Source: an uncultured Lachnospiraceae bacterium (GTDB lineage: Bacteria > Bacillota > Clostridia > Lachnospirales > Lachnospiraceae). From it: a stretch of DNA of 51,739 nucleotides. This document shows positions 8,057 to 16,630 of this stretch, in pieces. The position numbers and the translations under genes are program-made. Each line of letters begins with the position of its first letter. Position 1 is the first letter of the stretch. The notes beneath the pieces are model-generated. The model made no database searches. It was not told the origin of the DNA and worked only from the letters and a program-made list of their open reading frames with translations. The DNA is taken from assembly GCA_910587045.1 (NCBI GenBank), contig CAJULG010000015.1:1-51739 (forward strand), in the 5' to 3' direction.

Positions 8057-8108
8057 CATATGTTCATTCGTTCATATGAATAATAACTCATATATTCTAA
8101 TGTGTCAA
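8057..8108 (-). promoter_or_regulatory. Promoter and operator of the arsR efflux operon
   Basis: On the minus strand, TTGACA, 17 bases and TATTAT form a consensus promoter (8080-8108). Just downstream is a symmetric element with CATATG at both ends (8057-8078) and TGAAC-type half sites. ArsR/SmtB repressors bind such sites across the transcription start. Confidence 0.75.
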
Positions 8109-8145
8109 GTATTATTTTATCCTGGCAAATCAATTTTTTTTACGC

Positions 8146-8173
8146 AAAAAAGCAGCCATCCGGCTGCTCTTTT
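8146..8173 (-). terminator. Intrinsic terminator of the CDF-HAD operon
   Basis: The stem AGCAGCC/GGCTGCT has a four-base loop and is followed by a T run on the minus strand. It sits 23 bases after the HAD gene. Confidence 0.85.
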
Positions 8174-8195
8174 CAAGATAGTCTATATTAAAAAT

Positions 8196-8864
8196 CTATT
8201 CATTCCTGCCATTCAGTTCCTCTAATGTCAGCAGTTCCTCCAGAGTGTTCACACACCGATACAGCAGACGCCTCTGCTCTGCCTCCGGCCGGGTCTGATC
8301 CGGAATCATGATCACCCTGCAGCCTGCCTGATAAGCAGATAATACCCCATTCGGAGAGTCCTCTACTGCAAAAGCCTTCTGCGGTTCGATTCCCAGTTCC
8401 CTGCAGGCATAAAGATAAATATCCGGCGCCGGCTTTCCTCTCTCAACCATTGTGGCACATATGATCCGGGTGAAATAAGAATATAAACCGGCCTCTTTTA
8501 AATACTGCTCTGTTCGCTGTGGATCCGTGGCCGTAGCGATCACCAGTCGATGGCCCCGTCGCTTTAATTCTGTCAATACCTCTTTAACAAACGGCTTTAA
8601 AGGTATGCCATCCTGTCGCAGTTTCGCACTCATTAACTCCATACGCCGGTTTCGAATCTGCTGATATGCAGCTTCCGTTCCATAGTATTCCTTTATCTTC
8701 CTTGCGGCAAACGGCCTGCCCATACTCCGCATGGCAAGGGCCTGCTCATCCGTCATTTCATAGCCACAGTCATGAGCGGCTTCCTTCCAGTAACGACGGT
8801 AGTACCGTTCTGTATCCAATAATGTCCCGTCCATATCAAATATAATCGTCTGCTTCTCTGCCAT
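8196..8864 (-). CDS. HAD-superfamily phosphatase/phosphomutase (beta-phosphoglucomutase-like)
   Basis: This 222-residue cytoplasmic enzyme has the HAD nucleophile motif IFDMDGTLLDTE (about residues 8-19), motif II within VIATATDP, Lys in VERGKPAPDIY, and the acidic motif VEDSPNGVLSA. The helical cap between motifs I and II is of the beta-phosphoglucomutase/phosphoglycolate phosphatase type. The substrate cannot be fixed from sequence. The start codon lies two bases after the stop of the CDF transporter gene, so the two are probably translationally coupled. Confidence 0.85.
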   Translation of the reverse strand: MAEKQTIIFDMDGTLLDTERYYRRYWKEAAHDCGYEMTDEQALAMRSMGRPFAARKIKEYYGTEAAYQQIRNRRMELMSAKLRQDGIPLKPFVKEVLTELKRRGHRLVIATATDPQRTEQYLKEAGLYSYFTRIICATMVERGKPAPDIYLYACRELGIEPQKAFAVEDSPNGVLSAYQAGCRVIMIPDQTRPEAEQRRLLYRCVNTLEELLTLEELNGRNE

Positions 8865-8866
8865 AT

Positions 8867-10102
8867 CTATTCCATTTCCTGAGTCCGGCTGTGTGGTAAT
8901 GCAGCAAAACTCTTATCCACCGTAATGACACACTGATATCCTGCGTATTCCGCGGATACCATTTCCTGAATACGCTGTCTCACTTCCTTATCTGATAACT
9001 CAAATTCATGGGGAACAACACAGTCAAATATCATGTTTGTATGACTGACACCCGGTACGACCCGCAGATCATGCACCGTTAATCTCTCATCAATCCGCTT
9101 TACCTGCCTGCTCAGCCATTTCCGTAAATCACCTACTGCTTCATCACTGGTTACGATCGGATCAAAATGAATGACCATATTCAGATTATCCTGCTCTAAA
9201 AAATCCTTCTCTATATTATCAATAATATCATGACATTTTAATACATCCTCTTCTGCTGCCATCTCTACATGCACACTGGCAAACAGGCGGCCCGGCCCGT
9301 AATCGTGTACCATAAGGTCATGGGTTCCAAGCACGCCCTCGTAGGTCATGATCTTTCTCTGGATCATTTCAACCAGAGCCATGTCCGGAGCCTTGCCAAG
9401 CAGAGGATCCAGAGTATCCTTGATCAGGCCGATGCCACTATACAGGATAAATCCCGCCACCAGAATTCCCATCCAGCCATCCAGTTCCAGGCTGGTATAA
9501 TGGGAGAGGATACTGGCAGCCAGAACCGCACTGGTACTGATCACATCATTCCGGCTGTCCGCTGCTGTTGCGATCAGGGTCTCTGAGTGAATCGCCCTTC
9601 CCATATAACGGTTAAATACTGCCATCCAGAGCTTGATCAGAATGGAGCCGGCTAATACAGCCATCATGATCCAGCTAAATTCCACCGGTTCCGGGTTCCG
9701 AACCTTCTGAATACTGCTACGCAGCAATTCAATTCCGATCACTATGATCAGAACAGAGACAAACAGCCCGGATAAATATTCATATCTTGCATGACCATAG
9801 GGATGATCCTGGTCTGCCGGTTTGCTTCCCATCTTAAATCCCAGGAGACTGATGATATTAGAGGATGCATCGGAAAGATTATTAATGGCATCCGCAGAAA
9901 TGGATACACTTCCGGACAGCATACCGATCACAAATTTACCGATAAACAGCATTGCATTGCAGAATATACCAACCCAGCCTGCCATTTTCCCGTATGCGGT
10001 TCGAACCCCTGCATCCTGTACCTGTTCATAATTCTTTACAAACAAACGTATCAACAGCCTTGTCATTGCCCCTGCACTCCCTGCTTCCATGTTTGATCTC
10101 AT
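8867..10102 (-). CDS. Cation diffusion facilitator (CDF) family transporter
   Basis: This 411-residue protein has six predicted helices, then a cytoplasmic ferredoxin-like domain and a C-terminal extension. The metal-site motifs ISADAINNLSDASSN (helix 2) and DHPYGHARYEYL (helix 2/3 loop) are characteristic. HSETLIATAADSRNDVIST in helix 5 supplies the second His/Asp pair. The family exchanges Zn2+, Fe2+, Mn2+ or Co2+ for protons; the metal here is not determined. The start is uncertain: ATG 10102 has only a weak site, and ATG 10066 (MTRLLIRLF) fits family N termini. It is coupled to the HAD gene. Confidence 0.9.
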   Translation of the reverse strand: MRSNMEAGSAGAMTRLLIRLFVKNYEQVQDAGVRTAYGKMAGWVGIFCNAMLFIGKFVIGMLSGSVSISADAINNLSDASSNIISLLGFKMGSKPADQDHPYGHARYEYLSGLFVSVLIIVIGIELLRSSIQKVRNPEPVEFSWIMMAVLAGSILIKLWMAVFNRYMGRAIHSETLIATAADSRNDVISTSAVLAASILSHYTSLELDGWMGILVAGFILYSGIGLIKDTLDPLLGKAPDMALVEMIQRKIMTYEGVLGTHDLMVHDYGPGRLFASVHVEMAAEEDVLKCHDIIDNIEKDFLEQDNLNMVIHFDPIVTSDEAVGDLRKWLSRQVKRIDERLTVHDLRVVPGVSHTNMIFDCVVPHEFELSDKEVRQRIQEMVSAEYAGYQCVITVDKSFAALPHSRTQEME

Positions 10103-10135
10103 ATGGTTTCCGTTTCATTACATTTCAGTCTTTAT

Positions 10136-10164
10136 ATAATATACCAATTAATTACAGGGTGCAA
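10136..10164 (-). promoter_or_regulatory. Promoter of the CDF-HAD operon
   Basis: TTGCAC, 17 bases and TATTAT on the minus strand, about 30 bases before the first possible start codon. No metal riboswitch is visible in the short leader. Confidence 0.65.
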
Positions 10165-10176
10165 CTGTTTTACTTT

Positions 10177-12636
10177 CTAATCTTTGTTCGCCTGACCAAA
10201 CTTAACGGTTACCCGCTCCAGTTTCCGGAGCAGCGGTCTCGCTCCGAACATAAGAAACAGGACGGTTGCGGCTCCGTGAACCAGATCAAAGGGCAGGCCG
10301 GACAGCCAATAGGCCACGGCTACCTGCCAGGTCATAGGAATCCCTCCCATAACTGCTGATGATGGATTCATAATACCGCCATAGATCAGAACCGCTGCCA
10401 AAAAGCCATACACGCACAGGAGCATAACCGAAGGCTGCTTTCTCTTTCCATGAAACAAAAGGCCTGCCAGCAGCCCGATCATCCCCATGGCAAACATCTG
10501 CCATGGAGTCCAGGGTCCCTGGCCAAACAGCATATTGGATACCAGCATGGTCACGGCTCCCACCAGAAAACCCGCTTCACCGCCGAAAGCAACACCTGTT
10601 AGGATCGTAATAGCAGTGACCGGCTTTACCTGCGCAAGAGTTGCAAATACAACCCGTCCCGCCACACCGAGCGCACATAATACAGACAGGATCACAATAT
10701 TTCCAGCAGACGGTTTTTTCTTCTCAAACAACAGAAAAAAGGGCAACATGCATTCCAGCAGGATCAATAAAGAAACGAACACATATTTTTCATTTCCGAA
10801 AAAACGAATACCCGCATAGATAGTAAGCGGAATGGCAAGCAGCGAAACCAGAAAAACAGATAATCCCTGTATGGAACACGAATTTCTGCTCCTTTTTTGC
10901 TCCCGGGATACCGGTACATCCTCCCGACTCTCCGGCATCTCTGCCGGTGGTTCCGGCTTCCCGCTTTCCTTCCCGTTATGGTCTTTCCTTTCTTCGTTCC
11001 GGCTTCCTCCGCAGGCAAGGATCACATCCTCTACCATAACCGCCAGTGGCAATGTCTGCCTTACCATGCGGTTCGTATTCGTAGTATAAAAATAGTTCTC
11101 AGAAAAGAAGCGCCGGGGAACATCCTCTGCTGCCACCTGTCCATCAAAAAGCAGGATACATCGGTCTGCCTGCTCCGCACAGAACTCAACATCATGGCTT
11201 ACCATAATAATGCTCACTCCCTGGCACTTCAACTGACGAAGAATACGGGCAAATTCGATTTTAAAACCAACATCCAGTCCCTTGGTCGGTTCATCCAGAA
11301 GCAGGATATCCGGCCGGGTCAGTAACACTTTTGCAAGCCCTAAACGCTGCTGCTCTCCGCCCGACAGATCATAAGGGTGCCGTTCCAGGAGTTTTTCAAG
11401 CTTACATAGCGTAATAATGTCTCCCGGTGTATCTGTCTGCCCGGATATCGTACCTCTCCGCTCCAGCACATCTTCCAGCTCCTGCCGGACTGTATCCTTT
11501 ACAAACAACAGTTGGGGATTCTGAGGCAGGGAGCTGATCTGACATCCGGGGGCATTGAAAACCTTCACACGCCCTCTCTGCGGATGATTGCCCCCGTACA
11601 GCAGGGAAAGCAGGGTCGTCTTTCCGCTTCCGTTCCCTCCCAGTACAGCAAGAAGCTCACCGGAACAGGCACGAAGCGAAAGCCCCCTTATAATATCCTG
11701 TTCCTTTTTATCATAGCGGAACCAGACTTCCTTTAACTCGATCGTGCAGGTTCTCTTCTTCTCTTCCTTCTCTTTCTCCGGCAGAACAGGAAGAAGCGTA
11801 TGCTCTGCCTGATACTGCTGAAACCAGGCCCGCCCTTCCTGCACGGTCATAGGACATGCCCCCGACGCTCCATCTACAGCATTCCAGATCCGCATGGATG
11901 CAGGCATTGCCCGGAACAATTCCTGTCTCTCAGCCCGGAGTGCTTCTGCTACTTCCTCCGGTCTGCCATCAAATAGAATGCGTCCCTCCTCCATTACCAT
12001 TAGACGGCTGCAATAGGACAATACCTCCTCCAGACGATGCTCTGACAAAAAGATGGCGGTTCCAAATTCCCGGTGTATCCGTCCGAGCATTGCCAGAAAA
12101 TCTACTGCCGCAATAGGATCTAACTGGCTGGTCGGTTCGTCCAGAAGTAAGATCTCCGGCTGCATTACCATAACTGCCGCCAGATTCAGCAACTGCTTCT
12201 GTCCGCCGGAAAGGGAAGCAACATCCCGGTGAAACCACTCCTGAATGCCAAAAAAATGGCTCATCTCTGCCACACGCTTCCGGATCATCCCGCTGTCCAT
12301 TCCCAGGCTCTCCAGGCCAAATGCCAGTTCGTGCCAGACCTTATCCGTTACCAGAGCATCCTCCGGATTCTGACAGACAAAACCAATCCCTCCGGTCTGC
12401 TCTCTTAAGCCTGCTGTATGCAAGGGTACACCGTGAAACAAAATCGTTCCGGTTAATTCTCCCTGCGGAGCAATAGCTGATTTCAGCTGCCGGAGCAACG
12501 TTGTCTTCCCACAGCCGGAATTGCCACAAAGCACAATAAATTCTCCCTCTTCTATCTGAAGGTGAACGTTCCGAAGAACCTCTCTGCCTCCCGGATAACG
12601 AAAGTGCATATGCTCTATCTGAATGAGTGGTTCCAT
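10177..12636 (-). CDS. Fused ECF transporter: two EcfA ATPase domains plus S component (predicted cobalamin importer)
   Basis: This 819-residue protein joins three ECF parts that are usually separate. ATPase 1 (about 1-260) has Walker A GNSGCGKTT and signature LSGGQKQLL. ATPase 2 (about 300-530) has GGNGSGKTT, LSGGEQQRL and LLLDEPTKGLD. After a charged linker, residues from about 585 form six hydrophobic helices like an S component (SVFLVSLLAIPL, then VVFATLAQVKPVTAITI). S components bind the vitamin, and the ATPases power its release. The gene overlaps ecfT by 22 bases and is last in the cobalamin-riboswitch operon, so vitamin B12 is the inferred substrate. CbrT-type B12 ECF importers are known; the substrate here is untested. 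Confidence 0.85.
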   Translation of the reverse strand: MEPLIQIEHMHFRYPGGREVLRNVHLQIEEGEFIVLCGNSGCGKTTLLRQLKSAIAPQGELTGTILFHGVPLHTAGLREQTGGIGFVCQNPEDALVTDKVWHELAFGLESLGMDSGMIRKRVAEMSHFFGIQEWFHRDVASLSGGQKQLLNLAAVMVMQPEILLLDEPTSQLDPIAAVDFLAMLGRIHREFGTAIFLSEHRLEEVLSYCSRLMVMEEGRILFDGRPEEVAEALRAERQELFRAMPASMRIWNAVDGASGACPMTVQEGRAWFQQYQAEHTLLPVLPEKEKEEKKRTCTIELKEVWFRYDKKEQDIIRGLSLRACSGELLAVLGGNGSGKTTLLSLLYGGNHPQRGRVKVFNAPGCQISSLPQNPQLLFVKDTVRQELEDVLERRGTISGQTDTPGDIITLCKLEKLLERHPYDLSGGEQQRLGLAKVLLTRPDILLLDEPTKGLDVGFKIEFARILRQLKCQGVSIIMVSHDVEFCAEQADRCILLFDGQVAAEDVPRRFFSENYFYTTNTNRMVRQTLPLAVMVEDVILACGGSRNEERKDHNGKESGKPEPPAEMPESREDVPVSREQKRSRNSCSIQGLSVFLVSLLAIPLTIYAGIRFFGNEKYVFVSLLILLECMLPFFLLFEKKKPSAGNIVILSVLCALGVAGRVVFATLAQVKPVTAITILTGVAFGGEAGFLVGAVTMLVSNMLFGQGPWTPWQMFAMGMIGLLAGLLFHGKRKQPSVMLLCVYGFLAAVLIYGGIMNPSSAVMGGIPMTWQVAVAYWLSGLPFDLVHGAATVLFLMFGARPLLRKLERVTVKFGQANKD

Positions 12637-13499
12637 CGAAGCGCCTCCCTTCCATGAAGCAGAATCGGCAACAGCGATAAAATACCATAGCTGATATAGA
12701 TACTAATGGTAAACAGATCCGTATCCGCTCCCCGAATCGTCGGAAAGCAGGTCCAGTAAAGTCTTCCCTGGAGAATTCCCGCTATCACAACTCCGCTAAG
12801 CAGTAAAATGACTGCCAGAACTATAGTATCCCGCCTCGTCCACCGATAAAGTGAAAATGCTGTACGACCGGGCAGGCCATAGCCACGGCTTTTCATTGAA
12901 TCCCCGGTCTCCACAGCGTGTTCGATCGCCCAGGTCAACGTACCAGACAACACCCGGATCCCGGTACGGATACGGGTATACAGACCTGTCCTGCCCTGAT
13001 CTGTACCAAGCTGACGTTGCGCATCCATTACCTTCTTAAAATGCTGACGATACCGGGGTACAAAGCGCAGTGTCATAGAAATGACCAGACTAAACGCCGG
13101 CATCACCCTTCCAAACAGATAGACCAGCTTATCCGTTGTCATAATCTGATTCCAGCAGGAAAACCATTGAATCAGCGCGATCAGAATTCCTGCTGCCATG
13201 AATCCATAAAGTATGGCTTCCAGTGTAAAGGGATTGCCGTTCGGAAAATATCCCAGTATGGTAAGACCCTGATGATTGATCAGCGGATTGATGAGCAGGA
13301 TCATCCCGGCCATGGGAAGCAGATACCGGATTGAAAAACCTGCACCACGTCTGCCACATAGACAGATGGAATATACAGTTGCAGACAGCACTGCGATTCC
13401 AAGGCAGACCGGATGATGCAGAAACATGGTAAAGCCCAGAACAGACAGAAAATATATAAGTATAATCATGGGATGATAATCAGAAAATGCATCCTTCAT
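12615..13499 (-). CDS. ecfT: ECF transporter transmembrane component T
   Basis: This 294-residue membrane protein couples the ATPases to the S component. It has hydrophobic helices at the N terminus and near the C terminus. The two cytoplasmic coupling helices carry the ARG-like motifs MDAQRQLG and SMKSRGYG (family consensus A-R-G), preceded by TLRFVPRYRQHF. The start lies 12 bases after the DUF4430 gene stop, with CGAGGTAG before it. The end overlaps the fused EcfA-S gene, a layout that favours co-translation of the complex. Confidence 0.9.
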   Translation of the reverse strand: MKDAFSDYHPMIILIYFLSVLGFTMFLHHPVCLGIAVLSATVYSICLCGRRGAGFSIRYLLPMAGMILLINPLINHQGLTILGYFPNGNPFTLEAILYGFMAAGILIALIQWFSCWNQIMTTDKLVYLFGRVMPAFSLVISMTLRFVPRYRQHFKKVMDAQRQLGTDQGRTGLYTRIRTGIRVLSGTLTWAIEHAVETGDSMKSRGYGLPGRTAFSLYRWTRRDTIVLAVILLLSGVVIAGILQGRLYWTCFPTIRGADTDLFTISIYISYGILSLLPILLHGREALRWNHSFR

Positions 13500-13511
13500 T
13501 CAACTACCTCG

Positions 13512-14351
13512 TTATTCATAATCCATGTCACAGGTATAATTCCATTGAATGCTGTCGCCCTCTTTTAAAATATAGGCGGAACATCCATAATTGGAATAGC
13601 TTCCATTTACGCTGTACTTCCATCCGGAGAGACTGCCACAATCAAATTCATATATATTCTGAATCCCTCTTACATAAGCGCTTCCGGTCGCCGGCGTAAA
13701 GCTTGCATCCAGCGGAATTCCTGCATTGCTGCAGGTACGCCGCAGAACATCATAAACAGACTCGCCTTCCGTCACTGTAACGCTGGTGGCACCCAGGATC
13801 ATGCCTCCCTCCGGAATCAGTTCCGCCTTGGCCGGATCCAGGGAATCCATATGGTTTAATATGCTTGCACAGGAGATGGATATCGTACAGGTGAATGTAA
13901 CCGGAGAATTCTCAGTGGTTTCTGCTTCCGTTCCGGAGGCGGCGGCAGTATCGTCTGAAGTATTCCCGTCCGGGCGTTCCGTCGTAGCGGTTTCCTTTTC
14001 TGTATCAGCAGAACCTTTGGCCGGATCTTCATGGGATCCGGTCTGTTCTGAAGTCCTGCCGGCACCCGTTTCCGTTGCAGCACCCTCATTCTTCCCGGAC
14101 TTATCAGTATTGCTTTCTTCCGCCCGCGTGCTTGTTCCCTCCCGGGTATTATTTCTCCGTCCAAAAGAATTGGATTCGGTAGAATCCTCACTGGAAGAAG
14201 ACAACTCCTGCCCTGTGACTTCTGCGCTATCTTCCCCCGATACCGGTGAGGTGGCAGGCTTTGTACCGCTGGACAGAAAGGCGATCGTCAGCACCACCAG
14301 TATGATCATACTGCCAATGATCCAGTTCTTATATTTCTTAATCCATTGCAT
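13512..14351 (-). CDS. Membrane-tethered protein with transcobalamin-like C-terminal domain (DUF4430)
   Basis: This ~279-residue protein has one N-terminal membrane helix (IIGSMIILVVLTIAFL), a ~120-residue Ser/Thr/Glu-rich linker suited to spanning the wall, and a C-terminal domain. That domain has EGESVYDVLRRTCSNAGI, FDCGSLSGWKYSVNG and AYILKEGDSIQWNYT, the pattern of DUF4430. In transcobalamin and intrinsic factor, the related beta-domain caps the corrin. The start is placed at 14351, because AGGAG directly abuts the ATG at 14360. It sits between the toroid protein and EcfT in the cobalamin operon, so I infer it hands B12 to the importer. Confidence 0.82.
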   Translation of the reverse strand: MQWIKKYKNWIIGSMIILVVLTIAFLSSGTKPATSPVSGEDSAEVTGQELSSSSEDSTESNSFGRRNNTREGTSTRAEESNTDKSGKNEGAATETGAGRTSEQTGSHEDPAKGSADTEKETATTERPDGNTSDDTAAASGTEAETTENSPVTFTCTISISCASILNHMDSLDPAKAELIPEGGMILGATSVTVTEGESVYDVLRRTCSNAGIPLDASFTPATGSAYVRGIQNIYEFDCGSLSGWKYSVNGSYSNYGCSAYILKEGDSIQWNYTCDMDYE

Positions 14352-14376
14352 CTTCACCATCTCCTGCTCTGCAATA

Positions 14377-16275
14377 TCAACAACCGGTTTTCTTATATCT
14401 GTATCCGAACATTCCCGCTCCCAGAATCGCTGTTATGGCCACCCCGCATAACAGGAAAACCGGCATGGTATCACCGGTAGCAGGCGATGATTGCCGAACT
14501 GTTGCCCCTTCACTGGAAGAAGCTCCTGCTGCCGCTTCTGTAGTCGTTTCTGTTGGCGTCTCTGTCTGTGTCCCGGTTGTTGCCTCCGGCACCTCTGGAA
14601 AGGCATCTGTCATATCGAACAGAGTATTCTGGTTTTGGCTCATCCTGTCATAGGAAATAAGCGCATAAAAGGCCTGTACTGTGGAAAAGGCTGCATCCAT
14701 ATCCCTACTGCTCAGATCATAATGGAATCCGCCTCCACTCAGATAAAAATCACCCAACGCATCAATCAGCGTATATCCGTTCTTCACAAACCGGCTGTCT
14801 GTCCGGGGATCCAGCCCAAGGATCGTTATGGCTGTCAGTACCTGTGCAGTACTGCATGCATTCTGCGTCCCCCAGCTGGAATAACTGCCGTCCGGGTTCT
14901 GGATATCGGATAATGCCTGCAATGCCCGGTCTACTGCTTCCTTCACTGCAGCATTGTCCTCATAATAAGGTGCCAGCGCCTGGATCGCATTGGCTGTCAG
15001 ATCCGGATCTGCACGCATACCGCTCCAGTCCCAGCCTCCCTCGGAAAGCTGTGCATCCAGGATATACTGGATCAACCCGTCTCTCGTGGTCTGATTCACA
15101 CCCTCAGCCGCCCTGGAAATGGAATAATCATTGGAATCAAATGCCAGCAGCGCATACATTGCAGCATTGACCCCCTGTCCGGTAATATAATCCATATCGG
15201 AAAGAGGCTCCAGCAGATCATAACCACCTACGTTATCTGCGGAAATTCCCGCAGCACTTAGCGCGAGAATGACCCTTGCATTCGTGGTCGCATACCGGGA
15301 ATCCAGTCGATTGCTTCCGGTTTCCTTCAGGGCCGCCTCGATAGAGGCATAATACTGTGCCGTCCTCTCTTCACTTAAGATTCCGGCCCTTGCCATGGAC
15401 ATTACCAGCCACTCATTCCCATAGACCGCAGTATTCTGGCCTTCATCCACAGATAACAGACTCTTTGTTGCAGAAAGCATGGTTTCTGCACTAATACCGC
15501 TTGCCCGCTTCACATAAATCGTATAAACTGTCTCTTCTGTTCCATCCCCATTCTTACATTGAATGGTAATCTGTGTTCCGGTATCAACCGGTATCTCCAT
15601 GGCTCTCTTATATTCCGTACCATCTGCAGAAATCGTAACGGTCTCATTCTTGTTCTCTGCTTCCGGGGAAAGCACCACGCTATTTATATCAGAAGAAATC
15701 GTCAGAGAATAAACAGTTGCCCCGGATGTAAATTCCGGTGCAAGCAGGCCGGAACTGATCGTGATATCCTTCAATGCCTTCTGCGCATTACTGCTCCAGT
15801 CATATCCGATATCGGTCCCGCCGTTCAGAGAATAGCAGAAGGCCAGCTCGTCTCCACTGCTTAAGGTTCCGGCTGCTGCCGAGCATTGATCGATCCCAAA
15901 CGCCGGAACAGTGTCATTTATCATATAAAGCCAGCCGGCAGGATTATAACCCAGCGCTTCAACACTGCCTCCGTCTCCGGCAGTAATGCCCAGAATGGCA
16001 TTGATATAGGTTCCGTATGCAGAAGACGGAGCATCCAGATTTCCACTGCCCCCAACGGCTTCCGTCAATACGGATACGCCAGTGCTGCTTTCATCAATCG
16101 TGATCCAGGTATCAATGACCCGGCCCTCCCATGGCGCACCGGAAGTCTTTTCATAGGTACGATTCTCCACGATCACATGTACCTGGTTCTCATGCTCCTC
16201 CGCATATACTGCATGTGGAAAAAGAGTTACCAGCAGGATCATTGTCATAAGGACTATAAGTTGTTTACGTTTCAT
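14377..16275 (-). CDS. Wall-anchored transcobalamin/intrinsic-factor-like protein (DUF4430 + cadherin-like + alpha/alpha toroid)
   Basis: This is a 632-residue surface protein. Order: signal peptide ending HAVYA at residue 25; a DUF4430 region (about 45-165) with GWLYMINDTVPAFGI and LSSGDELAFCYS; a cadherin-like beta domain (about 190-265); then an alpha/alpha toroid (about 270-560) with repeats such as LSEGGWDWSG, QNPDGSYSSWG and GGGFHY; a Thr-rich linker; and a sorting signal SPATGD (597-602) followed by a hydrophobic helix and basic tail. Animal B12 carriers use the same two folds, toroid and beta-domain, in the opposite order. First gene after the cobalamin riboswitch. B12 capture is inferred. 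The toroid resembles terpene cyclase/prenyltransferase repeats, but it is exported here. Confidence 0.82.
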   Translation of the reverse strand: MKRKQLIVLMTMILLVTLFPHAVYAEEHENQVHVIVENRTYEKTSGAPWEGRVIDTWITIDESSTGVSVLTEAVGGSGNLDAPSSAYGTYINAILGITAGDGGSVEALGYNPAGWLYMINDTVPAFGIDQCSAAAGTLSSGDELAFCYSLNGGTDIGYDWSSNAQKALKDITISSGLLAPEFTSGATVYSLTISSDINSVVLSPEAENKNETVTISADGTEYKRAMEIPVDTGTQITIQCKNGDGTEETVYTIYVKRASGISAETMLSATKSLLSVDEGQNTAVYGNEWLVMSMARAGILSEERTAQYYASIEAALKETGSNRLDSRYATTNARVILALSAAGISADNVGGYDLLEPLSDMDYITGQGVNAAMYALLAFDSNDYSISRAAEGVNQTTRDGLIQYILDAQLSEGGWDWSGMRADPDLTANAIQALAPYYEDNAAVKEAVDRALQALSDIQNPDGSYSSWGTQNACSTAQVLTAITILGLDPRTDSRFVKNGYTLIDALGDFYLSGGGFHYDLSSRDMDAAFSTVQAFYALISYDRMSQNQNTLFDMTDAFPEVPEATTGTQTETPTETTTEAAAGASSSEGATVRQSSPATGDTMPVFLLCGVAITAILGAGMFGYRYKKTGC

Positions 16276-16334
16276 AATTTCTCTTCCTTTCCGTTTATAT
16301 TATGGAATGGCAAGTAAAAGGCCGGATTATATGC

Positions 16335-16369
16335 AACAAAAATAAATATCTTCTTGCCTAAAGATATTC
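16335..16369 (-). terminator. Terminator in the cobalamin-riboswitch expression platform
   Basis: AATATCTT pairs with AAGATATT around a short loop and is followed by TATTTTT on the minus strand, between the aptamer and the first gene. It is weak in GC but correctly placed for attenuation. Confidence 0.6.
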
Positions 16370-16384
16370 ACGCACACTTCCTCT

Positions 16385-16552
16385 TTACGTATTGTGTTCC
16401 GACTTTGGTTCCTCCTACCAGAATCGCCTTCCCAAAGCATATGCTTCAGTGGCATCATGATTCCTTCGTCCCCATTACGGCTGGGATCAACAGTCCGGCA
16501 TTGCACCTGGTTCCTTTAAACAGACGGGTTTCCTTCCGCCTGACCGTAAAGA
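16385..16552 (-). ncRNA. Cobalamin (B12) riboswitch
   Basis: On the minus strand the leader has AAAGGAACCAGGTGCAAT, then GCCGGACTGT, a WGGGGACGAA block, ATGCCACTG, and GGGAAGGC. These are the conserved core of B12 riboswitches in the right order. Exact ends are approximate, and a classical CCAGGAGACC box is not clear. It precedes the transcobalamin-like gene by about 110 bases. It is expected to shut the operon down when B12 is plentiful. Confidence 0.88.
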
Positions 16553-16581
16553 TATATTACATTATGACCTTTTTCAGTTTT

Positions 16582-16610
16582 ATTCTAACGTCTATTCCTG
16601 TTATTGTCAA
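16582..16610 (-). promoter_or_regulatory. Promoter of the B12 uptake operon
   Basis: TTGACA, 17 bases and TAGAAT on the minus strand, about 30 bases ahead of the riboswitch core. Confidence 0.8.
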
Positions 16611-16630
16611 TCTATATCAGTAAAACCATT

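Noticed and set aside
14377..16275. Squalene cyclase or prenyltransferase
   Set aside because: The toroid repeats resemble these, but the protein is secreted and wall-anchored, lacks a DxDD-type catalytic motif, and sits in a cobalamin-riboswitch operon.
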